From Zygnema circumcarinatum (taxonomy: Eukaryota > Streptophyta > Zygnematophyceae > Zygnematales > Zygnemataceae), in the NCBI GenBank assembly GCA_037447605.1, contig CM074806.1, positions 2,523,400 to 2,587,399 of the forward strand: a stretch of DNA of 64,000 bases, read 5' to 3'. A program made the position numbers and the translations under genes. The notes beneath the pieces are model-generated. The model was given only the letters and a program-made list of their open reading frames with translations, was not told the origin of the DNA and ran no database searches. Each line of letters opens with the position of its first letter. Positions within the stretch are counted from its first letter, which is position 1. Below are positions 12,901-25,544 of the stretch, piece by piece.

Positions 12901-15900
12901 CCCTACCTTTTTTGACTTCAAGAATGTGGACATGGCTCTCTTGGACAGCACATTACTAGTTGGAACTTGGGCGTGAAATGCACTCTTCACAAACTGTATT
13001 GAATGGCCCGCCTCCTGGCTTGTTTCAGGATCTTTCCCTTGTTTAAGTCCTTCCCGAGCTCCACTATCAGGGTAATCTCTCAATTCTCCTATCCCAACAG
13101 GTGGGCGTGCATCTAATAGCTCTGCTTGTGCAAACGCATCCAAAGCAAGTTCCACAGAGGCTGGACCGTTTTCAGACACTTGCATTTCGTCGTTGGCTAG
13201 GAAAGAGCCCAATACCTCGCCTGATCGTTCAAATCCCGCGCTTTCATTGCCAGTGCCGGAGTGGTTGTCACTATCTGAAAATTGCTCTGTGTTACTGCTA
13301 ATTGCATCCCGGCCTTCCTCAGTTCCATCTCTGTCAGTCAACCTTGCCGATCCTTCACTCCCCGTCCAATCCTCTCTGCTTTCGTCAGGAACTCCTTGAT
13401 TTGTTGTAAAATTCCTGTTGGTCCCAGCAGCAACAGTTTTCCCGTTTGAAGCTGACATAGCCAAAACCCTGAGATCTGATGCAGATAACTTGTTGGTGCT
13501 TGTTGGTGCTTCCAAGCCACCTCTTAAAACAAATTCCCTCCATCGCGACACCATTCCACATGCCCTCCCGACCCCTCCCTGTGAATGTAAATACAGTGGC
13601 TGATTTGATTTCTCTGTCACGAGCCGTGCAAAAAGTTCCACCTGCTCCATGGTCGGTGCTGTACCGAATGTGACAGGCAAACGAACATAATTGATTCGAT
13701 CTGAATCCTTTAGCTCTTGAATTGCAGGCTTTATCCACTGATTACCAACGTCATCAGCCCTCACATCCACTATTGTCTTGAAGCCTCTGTCCAACAGCCA
13801 GGACAAACCTTCCTCAGTCACTTGGCCTCCCCTCCAAAATGCTACCTCTTCATTAGAATCAAACTTACGACCTGACCTAAACGGTCTTAACCTCACAGCT
13901 GCAAAGTTTGGGATGTCCGCGTGAGAAGGTGATCCTTCGAGTCTCGGAAAGCCCGCATCCAAGCAAACGTTTTTCAGTCGCTCCAATCGCCTTTTTACTG
14001 CCAAAGTGATCTCGCCTTCGGGTGGCAGACCCGCCTCAAGAGCATCCTGAATGGTCCAGGGTCAAGACACGGGTTAGACTCACAAAACTGAAAGCGGTAA
14101 ATGCAAACCGTATTCCATAACTTGATTCAAGCCTTTCACCGTGAATAGTAAAAGACATAACCTGAACTGATAAGTTACCCAGTTCATGGTGGCGCATGTC
14201 GAATAGCTCACTGAGTCATATAAGAACTAAGTGAAAGCCAAGGCAAACTTCTTCTCTTTGCCTTCAAAAGGGTGGTTCATGATTAAAGAAAAAGAGAAAA
14301 AAAGAGAAAGGGATTGAGCTCAAAAAGCCGATTACCTGTAACTGAAGACATGCATCCTTGAGCTCTCCCCGCAGTTTTGCAAGAGGTGGTATGGGATCCT
14401 CCGACGAATTGGACTCTACCCTATTGGCTGCCATTGGTGAAGTCCCAGAGAGCACGGATCGACGGAACTGCTGCAGCATTGCACCGATCTGTGCAAGACC
14501 AGTAACCACCCTCTCCTCTGAGACATCACAACATCCAAAAAAGAGGTTACCAGAAGTTTTCAGCGGACACCTTCTGATGTGGCCATCAGGGTGACTACTT
14601 CTGGTCAGACTGTCGTCAAGACAATCTTGTAAGCAATATGTTAAGCGGAGCACTAGAGTGAAACACAGTAGAAGAATAGGACCTCTTGCTTCCCCTCCAA
14701 CTCGACAGCATGTGCATGCCGGACATAACTATACCAATGACAGCTAATCAGCCACTCAGTTGCGTTTTCATCAACAAAAACAACCTCGCACCTGCTTCAG
14801 AAACGTCTCCTCTTTCTGAAGGGATGGGAGTAATTTCCGAACCGACACTTTCCTCCGTGTTGCTCAAACTCCTTAAAGCGTCCATAACAACAGCGTGTAG
14901 CTGCTCAGCAACGCGATATATTCGGCAAAATGCCTCAACTTCTGCCACGTCACCAGGGGGCGGGCCATTGCGAAATAACAGCGACTCCTCTTCTTGAGCC
15001 TAACAAACATACAATAGCCGGTCTAGAGTGAAAACCTTCACTCTCTTATTTGCAAGTTAAAAGAATAATTGTTCAGTCAGTGTCCACACAGTTGTTAATT
15101 AATAATGCCCTTTGAAGAAAGTACTGATTATTCGTTAACTAGAATCGAAGGAAAATTAATTTAAGCGGACCTCTTGTCAGGTAGTTGATTTCCATTCCAT
15201 TTCCATTCCATTGATTCCAGTCTAAAATGCATGCAAACGCGTTTCCGAAAAGCTGGCTCGTGCTAAGCCAAAGGCAGTGTTGCTCAGTTGCTGAGGGCCG
15301 AAGATGTGCCAGAATAAGCTCGAAGAAGATATTAACTCGTCAAGTCTTATCGACCCAGAAACAAATGCACTAAATGACGGAAGGATCATTCAGAAATGGT
15401 GAAAGTAAAATATTAATTGATATCCAAAAGAATAATCCACTGAGCTTTTCTAAATGTAGTGCGAGTAATCATGCACGAACTCCAGTACTGACTTTATTTA
15501 GCAAAATGAATAATCCCTTCTGTCCTTTCTGCGCCAATAGACAGGTCGTTGGGGTGCATTTACAGTGAAGTACTAATACTCATCTAAATCTGCACTAAAG
15601 AGTCAAGATTCAATCGCAATATTTTTTCTTTGCAATGCAGCTGACATAAGAATCAATCAGAACTATTAGCAACAATGAATCAGAATAGACTGATTCCAGC
15701 AGTGAAGTAAACAGTAAGTACCTGCAGGGTCACCACTTGCTCGTAGGATAGGGAGGTCTGCCATTCGCTATCCAGCTCTGTCAAACGACACTGGACTCGA
15801 CGCCTTTGGCTTTTCCTATCAATAGGTCTTCCCTGTTCCAAGGCCGTCTCGAAGGCTCTGAATTGTAAATAAGATGATGCGCTCTCCTGGAACATATGAA

Positions 15901-16135
15901 AGTCTTTCAAGTGGCAAAAAGCACCAGTCTGAGAAATCGGTGTAAACAATCGGAGATCCTTTCCTGATATAGCTGAAAGGAGAGAGAAGGAAAGAGAATG
16001 ACCTAAGAAGGACTTCAAGAACAAGGCTTCTGCTTTTTCTGTTATTTGTGCGTCGGACTGATTCCTGCATCTGCGCCGACGAATCGATTGACATGGTAGG
16101 AAGCCTCGAATGGTTGGAGAGGTTAACATGGCCAT
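9960..16135 (-). CDS. NADK2: NAD kinase, plastid type with N-terminal phosphatase-like domain
   Basis: Ten exons (reverse strand): 15722-16135, 14792-14999, 14336-14517, 12097-14046, 11850-11971, 11489-11630, 11160-11384, 10797-10871, 10471-10572, 9960-10175, giving 1211 residues in one frame. It phosphorylates NAD+ to NADP+. The plant NADK2 pattern is clear: a basic N terminus likely to target plastids; [14 protein letters not shown]; a dual-specificity-phosphatase-like domain ([31 protein letters not shown]); and a C-terminal catalytic half. The GGDG nucleotide-binding motif sits at about 972-975 ([12 protein letters not shown]), followed by [35 protein letters not shown] and [15 protein letters not shown]. 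The protein is over 200 residues longer than Arabidopsis NADK2 as I remember it. The excess lies in a Ser/Glu-rich middle part of the 1950-base exon 4. Plastid location is inferred from the family. Confidence 0.96.
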
Positions 16136-16482
16136 GAGCTGCTGCTACTGCTGCTTACGAGAAGGATAAGCAACACTTGATCAGCCTCGGGATGAGCTGA
16201 TACTGAACTTTCCAACTGGCATAAGTTTTCAAAAACTTTCAAATCCTCAAGCGTGTCCACTCTGCTACCTTTCCCTTACCATCGTACCAACCTGCCTACG
16301 TTAAAATTCCCTGATCCTTGCTTCGAAGGCCAGGCCAGAGCCATGGCCGCCTTCATGGGAGCGCAAACGCAAGTCTCCCGAATCCCAGGGGAGGCGTTCT
16401 GTTCTGGCCAGCTGCAAGCGCCCTGGCACGTGCCACGGAGCGCGAGGGCAAAGCGCCGTCGCACGCGGCAGATAAGGCCCTC

Positions 16483-16513
<31 letters not shown>

Positions 16514-17419
16514 CCTCACTCTCTCACACACTATCGCGCAGGCCCTCCGCAAAAGTGCGAGGCCTCTAGCAGGCATCTGACTTCTGTAGGGCCAAATGTT
16601 GTTGGAGCATTCGCATGTTGCTCTCGAACGTGCCATGTGTGTGTGTGGGGGGGCTTGGCTTTCGTGAGATGGGCTACGAGACACGATGCCCGGTGGGCGT
16701 CAGAATGAGAATGAGAATCCATCTACGGTAGTGGACGAATTGACGTGAAGCACAGGCAACGTAAGCACAGGCAGAGGATTTTGGGGCTACGGTTCTCCAT
16801 GCGCGGGTTGCGTCCATGGAGAGTGCCTGTTGGTCGACGCTTTAGTGAGTACCCTAACTTGCGAGGCTCAAGCGCAATACAGCTTTTGAGAAGAGTTTCT
16901 TAGCTTGAAGATAATGCTGCTAGACTCAAGAGACTTGTCACTACAAGACAGCCTCCGTAAACATAAATAAACAGATTGGCTTTTAATGGCACAACTTGAA
17001 AATGCTGAGTTCCACATCGGGGATGGTAGCAACAGTGGACCTGAGACGGGAGAAAATCAGAGTTACTTCCCCTGTCATCGGAGATGAGCGATAACAGACA
17101 ATCTGAATACGCGCGTTGTAGTCCTGAATTACAGCTACCATTGAATCCACCAAGAGTGAAGGAAGTGCACCTCGCATATGAGAGAGGCTTCGTCAACCAC
17201 AAGGGCCTGGTGGCCTTTCAGAATAACTCCAGAGCCATTCATACCACAACGGCCATATTTGCAACTCACTTTTTTGGGGAGAGATTTTCAAGATGCCTCC
17301 TAATCTGCCTTGCATGGCTGTGCTTAGCTCAATCGTCAACAATTGCACTGAAGCCCCAGCGCCCCAAGAGCAAATGTGTAATCTCCAGTTCAACCATGGC
17401 CCACCCCGTGCAGAGCTCT
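16136..17419. promoter_or_regulatory. NADK2 upstream region and RPL26 3' flank
   Basis: These 1.28 kb hold the NADK2 promoter and 5' leader next to 16136 and the RPL26 3' untranslated region next to 17419. A CT tract lies at about 16480-16527. Short open frames in the region show no family similarity. Confidence 0.55.
16480..16527. repeat. CT-rich microsatellite upstream of NADK2
   Basis: This is an imperfect CT run about 350 bases upstream of the NADK2 start codon. It resembles the tract in the PAM68/AsnRS promoter and may be part of a 5' leader or promoter. Confidence 0.85.
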
Positions 17420-19567
17420 CTAGTCCACATCCTGCATGGGCTGTGCCAAATCCTCGCTGTACTTCCCCTTGCCCTTGTCTGCAGCCCGGCCCTTGCCCTT
17501 CCTGTCCAGGAGAGCCTTGCGGTCCTTGTCAAGCTTCAGCTTCGTAACCACCACCTTTGATGGGTGGATGCCAACATTCACCGTCGCACCTACATCACAT
17601 TACACAACATAAATGAACATGTCAGAACACAAACACACTGTAGAAAGCGAATGCTGAGACAATTTATGACTAAACATTCTAGGACTCAAGAACATACATG
17701 TAATTACACAGGTTGACCTAAAACTGACAGCTAAAAAATAATGCTACGACAGTCTCAAGATATAGACATTCAATACACCAGATGAACCAATTATGAATAT
17801 TTATAACACACAGTTACAAAGAAGATAACATCCTGTGGGCATTGACCCAGCCCACACCGTCGACATCATCAATCTTTTGATCTATAATTGTGACTGCTGT
17901 AGTTTATCTGGAACATGGCCCAAAACCAACCCAAACGCTTTCCAGTTGCCTAACTCAATAAGTAGTATAGCTCCCTATGTTATGCGATTGAATTAGTCTC
18001 ATTTTGGACCTTACTGTCATACTGCACATACTGTTCTCATGAGGAGAACTGAACTGACCCCTTACCTGCTTAGTGACAGCTAAGCTACACAAGCCAGCCC
18101 ACAGGATGGGCAACAGTGTGCGTGTGAAACTCCGAACAACCCAAGCTCAATAGGAATGCTTTGCTTTGCAGTTCAGCAAGCAGCATCGTCATGCTAAAAC
18201 ACACTCCGAAACGGCAGGACCAACAGGAGGAGATACAGCACAAAAACTTGCAGAACGTGACACTGAAACACGAGTATAGGTTACCCAAGCTTCTTCCTTT
18301 CGTAGTCAAAGCCTGGTAGTAGAAACACTGACAGTGTCTCTCTATGTCTGACGTAACTTCATGACAACACGTGAAAACTAGGTCAAAGAAAGAATGTTGT
18401 AGAATACGACACTAGGGAAAATCCACATTATGAAATTGGTATTGTGATAGACTGCATAGTCGGTTCAACCTAAACCTTCTTCATGGAAACTGGAGTGGAG
18501 TGGACTGCATCTACAGACGAGGGTTATCACAAGAACGAAACATGCAAGGCCAGAGAAATAACCGACATGGTACATGCCCTTTGGATTACTGCTTTGTTTT
18601 ATACAACCTCAATTTCGTACCCAGTTTTCTCTGTAGGCGACTACCATGTCGAAACCATGTCAGATAAAGCACTGCTGTGTACTCAAATATCTATATGTAC
18701 TTATGGATGCTCGGATGGAGTAAAAAGAGTGGCAGGTAAGGAGAGAGGAAGTAGCAACGCGCAACAAAGAAGCGGCGTGTTGTGCATACAGAGTTACTAT
18801 TTGCAGCCGTTAACTGCGTCAAATTACTCAGGTTACGCGCGTCTTCCCATTAAAGACTCGCACTAAATGCTGCCAACGCTCATTAGCATCAGCAATCCTA
18901 AAACCCTCAATAGGTAACCTCACAATTTTGAGAAAACAACGTTCAGTGGTCTCACCATTGACCTTCTCGCGTGTGATGCGCTCCACATGAATACTCCACT
19001 TCTTTCTGTAGACTTGAACGACCTTGCCCTCACGCCCCTTGTATGTTCCACGAACCACCTGCACCTCGTCGTCCTTCCTGATGGGGACCGATCTCACCTG
19101 CACCAGAATAGCTTTGACCCTTTAATGACTGAAGAAAGGAACAGCCACATGAACAAATCAAAACATAAATCCAAACAGCCATCCGATTATAAATTGCTCA
19201 AACAAAAAATGATGGGTTCTGGAGCTGCAGCTCACATTATACTTGTTCTTGAGCTCCGTCGACAGGGCTGCGCTCATAATAATACGGCGCTCACTGCTGG
19301 GAGCAGTAAAATGCGCCTTCCGCGCTTTTCTCCTGGAGGAGCTGACACCTGAGAGCGAGAGAAGCAGGGTTTCAAAAGAACAGCACGCGAGATAGGGCAT
19401 CCGTACCAGTCAATGCAACGAGAAAACATCAAACCCTAAAATACAGGTCGAAAAAATTGAGGAGGACGGAGCAAGGCCAGAGGTTTAGGGGCGGGAAGGC
19501 ATGTGCAGGCAGGGTAAATAGCATGCAAGCAGGAAGGAGAAGAGCTCCTACGGGTGCTGAACTTCAT
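17420..19567 (-). CDS. RPL26: 60S ribosomal protein L26 (uL24)
   Basis: Four exons (reverse strand): 19552-19567, 19236-19348, 18956-19097, 17420-17589, giving 146 residues, the usual plant L26 length. The protein binds 25S rRNA near the exit tunnel of the large ribosomal subunit. The sequence runs [19 protein letters not shown], then the [16 protein letters not shown] segment. The KOW motif follows at about residues 48-75 ([21 protein letters not shown]), then [47 protein letters not shown] and a Lys-rich tail. The first coding exon is only 16 bases (MKFST plus one base), so automated prediction may miss it. It is supported by an exact match to the expected N terminus and a CC|GTAGGA donor. 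Intron 3 is the longest, about 1.4 kb. The gene diverges from the EAF gene. Confidence 0.96.
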
Positions 19568-20134
19568 GGCGGCGACACGTGTCAGCCGGGGCTGCAGCGC
19601 CTGATGGCGGCGGAGGGGCCGAGGGGGGAGGCGCCGCGGAGAGAGAGCGTCCGTGGGGCTCCGAGGCCGCTTAGGGCACAAACTGCGGGGTACTGCTTCT
19701 ATCTTCGTTCCGCACGTGCCTAAGCCGCAGAGTACTCAATCGCAATATGTATATGGGCTCCCCCATGCGGCCATGCCATGACTCATGGTCCCATGCCATG
19801 AGTCATGAGGCTATGCCATAAGGCCATGACCCCATGACATGGAGCTCCCCAAAGGCCGGCCGTCGAGTGCATTGACATCGATGATGGCGACAGGATGATG
19901 GGCCCCATGGCCATCGCCATTTTGACCTAATTTTGTACCTGGAATGAATGCTGCGGTGCTACACTGCGAAGGCCGCGTCGCACTGCGCATATTTGAGGTT
20001 TAGTTGTATTTGGAAAAACGCAAGATGAGACTAAGGCTTATGGATTCTTTAGTGAGAAGAGCAGGCAGGCGCAGTCAGACGCAGGCGAAAATTTCCTGGG
20101 AATAATTCTTTTTAGACTACTTTTGAACCGCACA
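19568..20134. promoter_or_regulatory. Divergent promoter region, RPL26 / EAF
   Basis: These 567 bases separate two divergent start codons. A dense cluster of CATG-containing words (about 19762-19842) includes TGACTCA at 19779-19785 and its reverse complement TGAGTCA at 19799-19805, the core bound by GCN4/AP-1-type bZIP proteins. Binding is not shown by sequence alone. Confidence 0.5.
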
Positions 20135-21875
20135 ATGGCTGGCCCAGGAGGACGCATTCCTCCCCCACAGAACGGCACGTGGTATCCATTGCATTTGGGG
20201 ACAACCTTTTCTGGAGATAATTCGGCTCAGTATTACACACTGAGATGTATGCAGTTTCTTTCTCTTTGGCCTTTTTTATGTTGATCCCTCTTTGAAACTT
20301 GAAGGTGCCCTCATGTCATGCATTTAAATAAGCCATCAAGGCTCAGCAATGTGAGATGAGCACGATGTAGGCTTGCTTGGTTAAGGGGAGGGGTGAATGC
20401 TCATGCTCATGCTCATGCTTTGTGTGTGTGTGTGCGTTTCTGCCTTTTGCAGATGAGTTTAAACCTGCATCAGTGGATCCTTCAAAGCCCGGTGTGATGA
20501 GAAGTCGGAAGGATAAAAAGGAGGTGGCTGTGGAGCTGCCTAATAATCAGGCAGGGAAGCCAAACGTTGCATTTCAAGGACATAGGGAGCTTTGTCAGGA
20601 GCAGGAGGCCATTCTTATCTTTGACGGCCAGTTGCTGCGGCTTGAGAGGCTTCACCACTCAGTGAAGAGTCTGAAGGTAGTAAGGGGCAATGCAAAGGCT
20701 GCAGCTGAAGGGGCTACTGCTGCAATCACAGAGATGCAGTCTTCCCCCCTTGAAGCTGCAGGAGATGGTGGCCGGACTCCTGTTGCAACTCCTCCTCTGG
20801 TGGAGGATTTAAAGGTATCTATTATTGGCCATGCCTCCTCTCTCTCTCACTCTTTCTCTCTCCCTCTCTCACTCGCCCTGTCTCCCTCTCTCTGTCTATC
20901 TCTACCTACTGGATGAATGGAGTGGTAACCCTCAATGACGACGGTGGGGGCTTGATAATTAAGCTGGTTCTGGTTGCAGGTTCATGAGGATGAGGACTTG
21001 CTGCTCCCCGTGTCTGAGGCAGCTGGTATGAAGCCCTTTTCTAAGCTCATAACTGCTTTTGCTTTTCACAAGGCCGTTATTGTCAACACGATGGCCCCCC
21101 CTCATCCTCCCCTTACTTTTTCTTTTTTTGGGTCAAGCATCCTTGGCTTTTAAGCAAAACCGTTTCGACGCTATTTTTTGGTGAAGCTTTTATCTGTGTG
21201 CCTCTTTTTGACTGCAAATTATTCTTCCCAAGGAGAAGCGTTGTTCATTGTGGGATTACAAAGCCATGAAGCCATCTTTGCATGAAGTCATCTGGTTTCT
21301 GCCGTTCATACCCGTTCATACCCCCTAATTCTACATGTGAATCCTTACCCTCTTTGGCAAATTTGCTGTGTCTACTGACAGTCCGTGCAGAAGTAGCGAA
21401 AACATCCCCTAACTTTAAAGCGCATTTGAGCAAAGCCAAATTGCCAGGGACCGTTAAAAAGCGGAAGACAGCAGCAGTAGAAGAGCCTCCTCCTTCTCCT
21501 CCCGCACCTCCTCCTCCTCCTCCGAAGGAACGAACTCTATCACCCCCGAAACCATCAGCATCTGACGAAGAAGCTCAACAATGCAAGAAGCCGAGGCCCG
21601 AAGATGTGGAGACTTTAGAAATGGGAGTAGAGGAGGAGGTGGTGGAGTATTATGAGACAGAAACGGATGAAGAGGAAACGCAGGAAGTTAAAAGCGGAGG
21701 AGGAGGGGGGGTAGCTGTAGAAACTGCTAAAACTGGTGCAGTGTTAAAAACTTCGAGTTCGAGTGGGAGCAGCGCGAGTGGCAGCAGCGCGAGTGGTAGT
21801 GGGAGTGACGGAAGTTCCAGTGCTAGTGGGAGTGAGGACGACTCTGCCAGCTCGGGCGACGACGTGGTCGAGTAA
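20135..21875 (+). CDS. ELL-associated factor (EAF) family protein
   Basis: Four exons: 20135-20246, 20453-20814, 20980-21025, 21391-21875, giving 334 residues. The N-terminal ~115 residues match the EAF domain: WYPLHLGTTFSG, the split YTLRYEFKPASVDPSKPG, KKEVAVELPNNQAGKPNVAFQG, AILIFDGQLLRLERLHHSVKSLKVVRG. In animals and yeast EAF binds the ELL elongation factor and acts with RNA polymerase II. A nuclear elongation role here is inferred from the family. The C-terminal half is disordered: a Pro run, acidic stretches and a long Ser/Gly/Asp tail (about 275-330), the kind of acidic Ser-rich region that acts in transactivation in animal EAFs. The start ATG is the first in frame, and the frame remains open across all junctions. 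Confidence 0.93.
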
Positions 21876-22473
21876 TTGTTTGCTGAAAGTGATGTGGTAC
21901 GACTTGGGTGAAGTCGCATCCTCCGTGTACATACAGCAATGGCATTTGAAACCCATCGCGATAAGTTATACACCTTTTTTCAATCAATTTTCCTGGAAGT
22001 CGTGGCTTTTCAAGACCGAGTACCGCGGGACACAATTTTCTTGATTGGACCCAACTCAGTACACCGTCACACAATTGAATCTCTGTCAACCTTTCAAGCA
22101 GATTATGCTCGATGAAGAAGACAGAGACTTAAAGCATATGGTCTCTACTGTAGTCCCTCAAGTATTTGTTTACTATTACTCCATATTACTACACGGACTT
22201 ATGATTTGAAACTCTAGGTCTTCCTAGAAATTTGGAATGAGAAATGGAGAAGAAGTATCTAAATCGCTTTAATGAAGGCGCAAGACACAATGTGCCTGCA
22301 ACTTTGCCGAATTAATATAGAAAAAATAATAAATTTGGCGCTGAATTGTATTAATGATACGTCCCGCAGCCCTTGCATATAACAAGACTTCCTTCGATTG
22401 CCTTGAAAGACGGTTTCTTTGCTCTATCTGCTTCAGACTGCCGGAAGTCTCATTGGACTATGAAAAAAAATGA
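21876..22473. other. Convergent intergenic space, EAF and GEK1 3' ends
   Basis: These 598 AT-rich bases lie between two converging stop codons, probably both 3' untranslated regions. No gene or element is seen. Confidence 0.6.
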
Positions 22474-25147
22474 TCAAGTCTTAAAGTCGCATGGCCTTCC
22501 AATGGGAATATCTTGAAGAGCGCAGAAGCGTACAATTGCCGCACGCTGCCAGCTCTTGAAGCTCCTGCACGGAAATGCAAAACAATTACAAACGGCCATC
22601 CATACAATATAGGAACTTCATGAACTTCGCGAACCGCAGGAACAAGAACTTCGTGATGGTACCAGAGACTGATTTTTTCTCACGAATCTCCAGAGCAAAA
22701 ATCACCTATTGAATAGGGTTTTGAAGCTCAAAAAAGGAGATGCAAATGGTGCTTCAAGAGATGATCGGATCGGGACTTACTTGGCGTCCAAGTGTACCAT
22801 AACTTTCCCGCCTGGAAATGCTCTGCGAGTCATCTCCACCGCCTTCAATACTACACCTTTCCAGGTCCCTCCCACTTCAAATGCATCCATGGCTGCTGCG
22901 TTCGTACCTCCCTTCACTCCCTTCTCTGCTGCCTTAACCAACGTCGACGGCTCCTCCATTGAAAGACTGTAACCAGAAATCAAATGCCCCATCCAGACTC
23001 CTTCATGCCTGCAGCAGCCATGCAGCCAGCCAGGAGCCCCACTTGTTAGCAAGTTACCGCCATCTCCTGTCCTCTGAGTGCACGCTCCGTGAGAAGAAAA
23101 CATGAAGTGATTGTTAACCAGATGAAGATATAAAAAGAAGAATCGCCGGAAAGACATAGAGGAGGAGATGCTCGTTCGACTTACTTCCCGACATCTCCAT
23201 GGCGTGGCGCATAATGACCACCTCCGATGCCAACCAGTACTGGAGTGCCTTGTGCTGCTTTCCTCCAGTCGCCTAATCCTTCTCCTCCGCCTAGTCCAAG
23301 CCCTCTCCAGAACACACTCGCCATGGCCATGGCAACGTCTTTCCTTCCCCAATACTCTTCCGTACTTCCTATTTCGCAGAACATAGCAGGAACTTCCACT
23401 ATAGGACCATGATGGGTTGCTTCCAAAGTTATCTGGAAATTGTGGTGATAAAACGGAGCATTTGAAACCATAAACCAATGAGAACAAAACATTGAATCTT
23501 GCCACAGTAGCTAGCCACACCTAGTTCCAAAATGTAGTAGACTGTCCTTAAAAGCAATGCGGTAATTCAAACCAAAAAATAGATCCCTCTCGTCGGCCCG
23601 TCAAGCCAGTCAGTCTGTTATGCAACTTTGGACAAACATAATCACGTCGTTCTCCACCCCCCTCCATTCGCCATTCTCTCCCCAACAACAGGAACAAGGG
23701 CCTTCGGTTAAAGAGCAGCATGGCTAAAGGAGGATTGTTGTGACGTGCCTCAAACTCCGGCAGAAGCCCCTGCTCTGATGCCACGTCCTTGAGCAGGCGG
23801 AACCACGGCCCTAAGCGCACACAGGGAGGGCCCAGCCATCCTTCTGCTCGGGGAGGGGCGACCTCTCCGGGCTTCAAATGGGGAATGCCTGCGGAAGGTA
23901 ATCCCACTCGAGGAGTTAGGGACCGCAGAATCTCCAAAGGAAAAATCTCATACTTCCACATACCCTACTACCATTAATTTGAACTATTGAACGATTAAAG
24001 GTTTTGGCTGTTGTAGGGAAAAAAACTATTCGTAATCGGTGTTCAAAAGAAAAACTGTTTTAGGTTTTTGTTTTTTTTTTTTTTTTTTTTTTAACAACGG
24101 TCCTTGTTCGAATGCGAATCCAAATACGAAACCGAGTGAACATTGAACAATTAATTCTCGGTCATGTTCAATTTCAATTTACTTTGCATCCACCGATCAG
24201 CAATGAGATTTGGCGCGTTCAAATTTTGCCCATTTCCATTTCCGTACCCTATGGAAATTGTTGATCTGGCAATAAAAATTGTACGGCAAAAATTGGGCCG
24301 GGCTTCAGCAAATCTCACAGATTGCTTGAATTCTACGTGGCAAAAACTGGAATCCACACGTGTAACCGAACAGATTGAGACTTTCAACAATTGAACATTG
24401 TTTAAATTGTTCAATTTAAAAACCTATTGACCTCGGGTGTTCAAAATTTAAAATGAAACCTTTTCATTTGGACATTGAACAATCCCAAAAAAAAAAATCG
24501 ATTGTTCAAATTAATCGTGGCAGGGGTAACAAAGAAATCATAAATGTAAAATACATACATATGCACATGCGAATGTTGATTACACAAATAACAGAACTGC
24601 ATGCAAGCTTTTCAGGCCCTCTCTGATGGCGATGATGGCCCTTCCACGCACCGATAGGGTGCACTGTCAAAGCAGGCTTTCCAGAGCCTGCCACGTGGCG
24701 GCTCATGAAGATGATTTCGCGCACCTTCTCCCCTGTCGCCTGCTGCCACCGCGAGTCAAGATACGCTTCATGCGTCAGAAGGGCGTCGTTTCTCATCCAT
24801 AAACGCACCGCCCCTTGCTTCCAGGCCGGATTGTCCTGCAGGCTTTAGGGGAGCCCATTGAAAAAACACAAAAGCCCACTCAAAATGTCAGTAAAGAAAC
24901 CATTGACATGCGGCTAAAACCGATCAATTGCCTAAGCTTCATAGGCATCACTTGAACATTGCTTCAGACAAACTCCAGGAAAGCGTTTGCAGAAAGATCT
25001 ACATACCTCGATACAGACCATGCTCGCCCAGTTTCCCATGGCCAGGAGAGCTTGCGCGGGGCCTAAGGATGCAGGGTCGGGTTTATTGGCGATAACCAAA
25101 GTTATGGCTTCGTCCTGGATCGCCGCGGCATCTGAGAATGCCGCCAT
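22474..25147 (-). CDS. GEK1: D-aminoacyl-tRNA deacylase, GEK1/DTD2 type
   Basis: Six exons (reverse strand): 25007-25147, 24652-24835, 23749-23888, 23185-23432, 22781-23008, 22474-22564, giving 343 residues against about 317 in Arabidopsis GEK1. The enzyme removes D-amino acids wrongly attached to tRNA. In plants it is known for ethanol/acetaldehyde tolerance, and its relatives are archaeal DTD2. Seen in order: TLVIANKPDPASLGPA, MSRHVAGSGKPALTVHPIG, LGPWFRLLKD, ITLEATHHGPIVEVPAMFCEIG (about 156), and the metal-site-like GIGGGHYAPRH (His228). MGHLISGYSLSMEEP, FPGGKVMVHLDAKS and GRPCDF follow. Intron 3 seems to start with GC rather than GT (GAG|gcacgt): the family requires EFE directly followed by ITLEATHHGP. 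The reading frame is open upstream of the chosen ATG, but that part shows no family match. Confidence 0.94.
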
Positions 25148-25544
25148 GGCAGTTGCTCTTCCTCTCACTACATTGTGCGAGCTTATGGACGACCGCCGCA
25201 CGAGCCAGCAGCCGCCATGGCCTCCACAGCTGCGGGCGTCTGAGGACCTGTCACGCGGCCCGCTGCCCTGGAGGGGGCGCACTGTCTCGTGGGGTAGGAC
25301 GGACGCAGCGGCGGCCTCCACGCTTGCCACGTGGCAGAGGCGGACTCTGGAGGCGACACGTGGCAGCAGCATTTGGACCCCTTCCACGGAGCGCGGGGGG
25401 GCGACCACTGCGCACGTGCATGGAGCCCGGCCGCCCGCCCGCCGCGCGCCAGGTTCGCGGTTGCGCATCACAGTGCCATGTCTGCCGGGGCCGCTCGTGC
25501 CCGCCATCCAGCCCTGTACGGCGCGGTGCGGCACAGATACAGTA
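25148..25544. promoter_or_regulatory. GEK1 promoter region
   Basis: These 397 GC-rich bases lie between the GEK1 start codon and the end of a transposon. No coding signal is seen. The long reverse frame here simply continues the GEK1 frame upstream of its likely start. Confidence 0.5.

Noticed and set aside
15970-15998. Possible 28-base intron in NADK2 exon 1
   Set aside because: Too short to splice, and the frame is open straight through it.
24000-24520. AT-rich repeats of TTGAACAATT type in GEK1 intron 2, considered as a MITE
   Set aside because: Words recur in both orientations, but I found no clear terminal repeats or target duplication.
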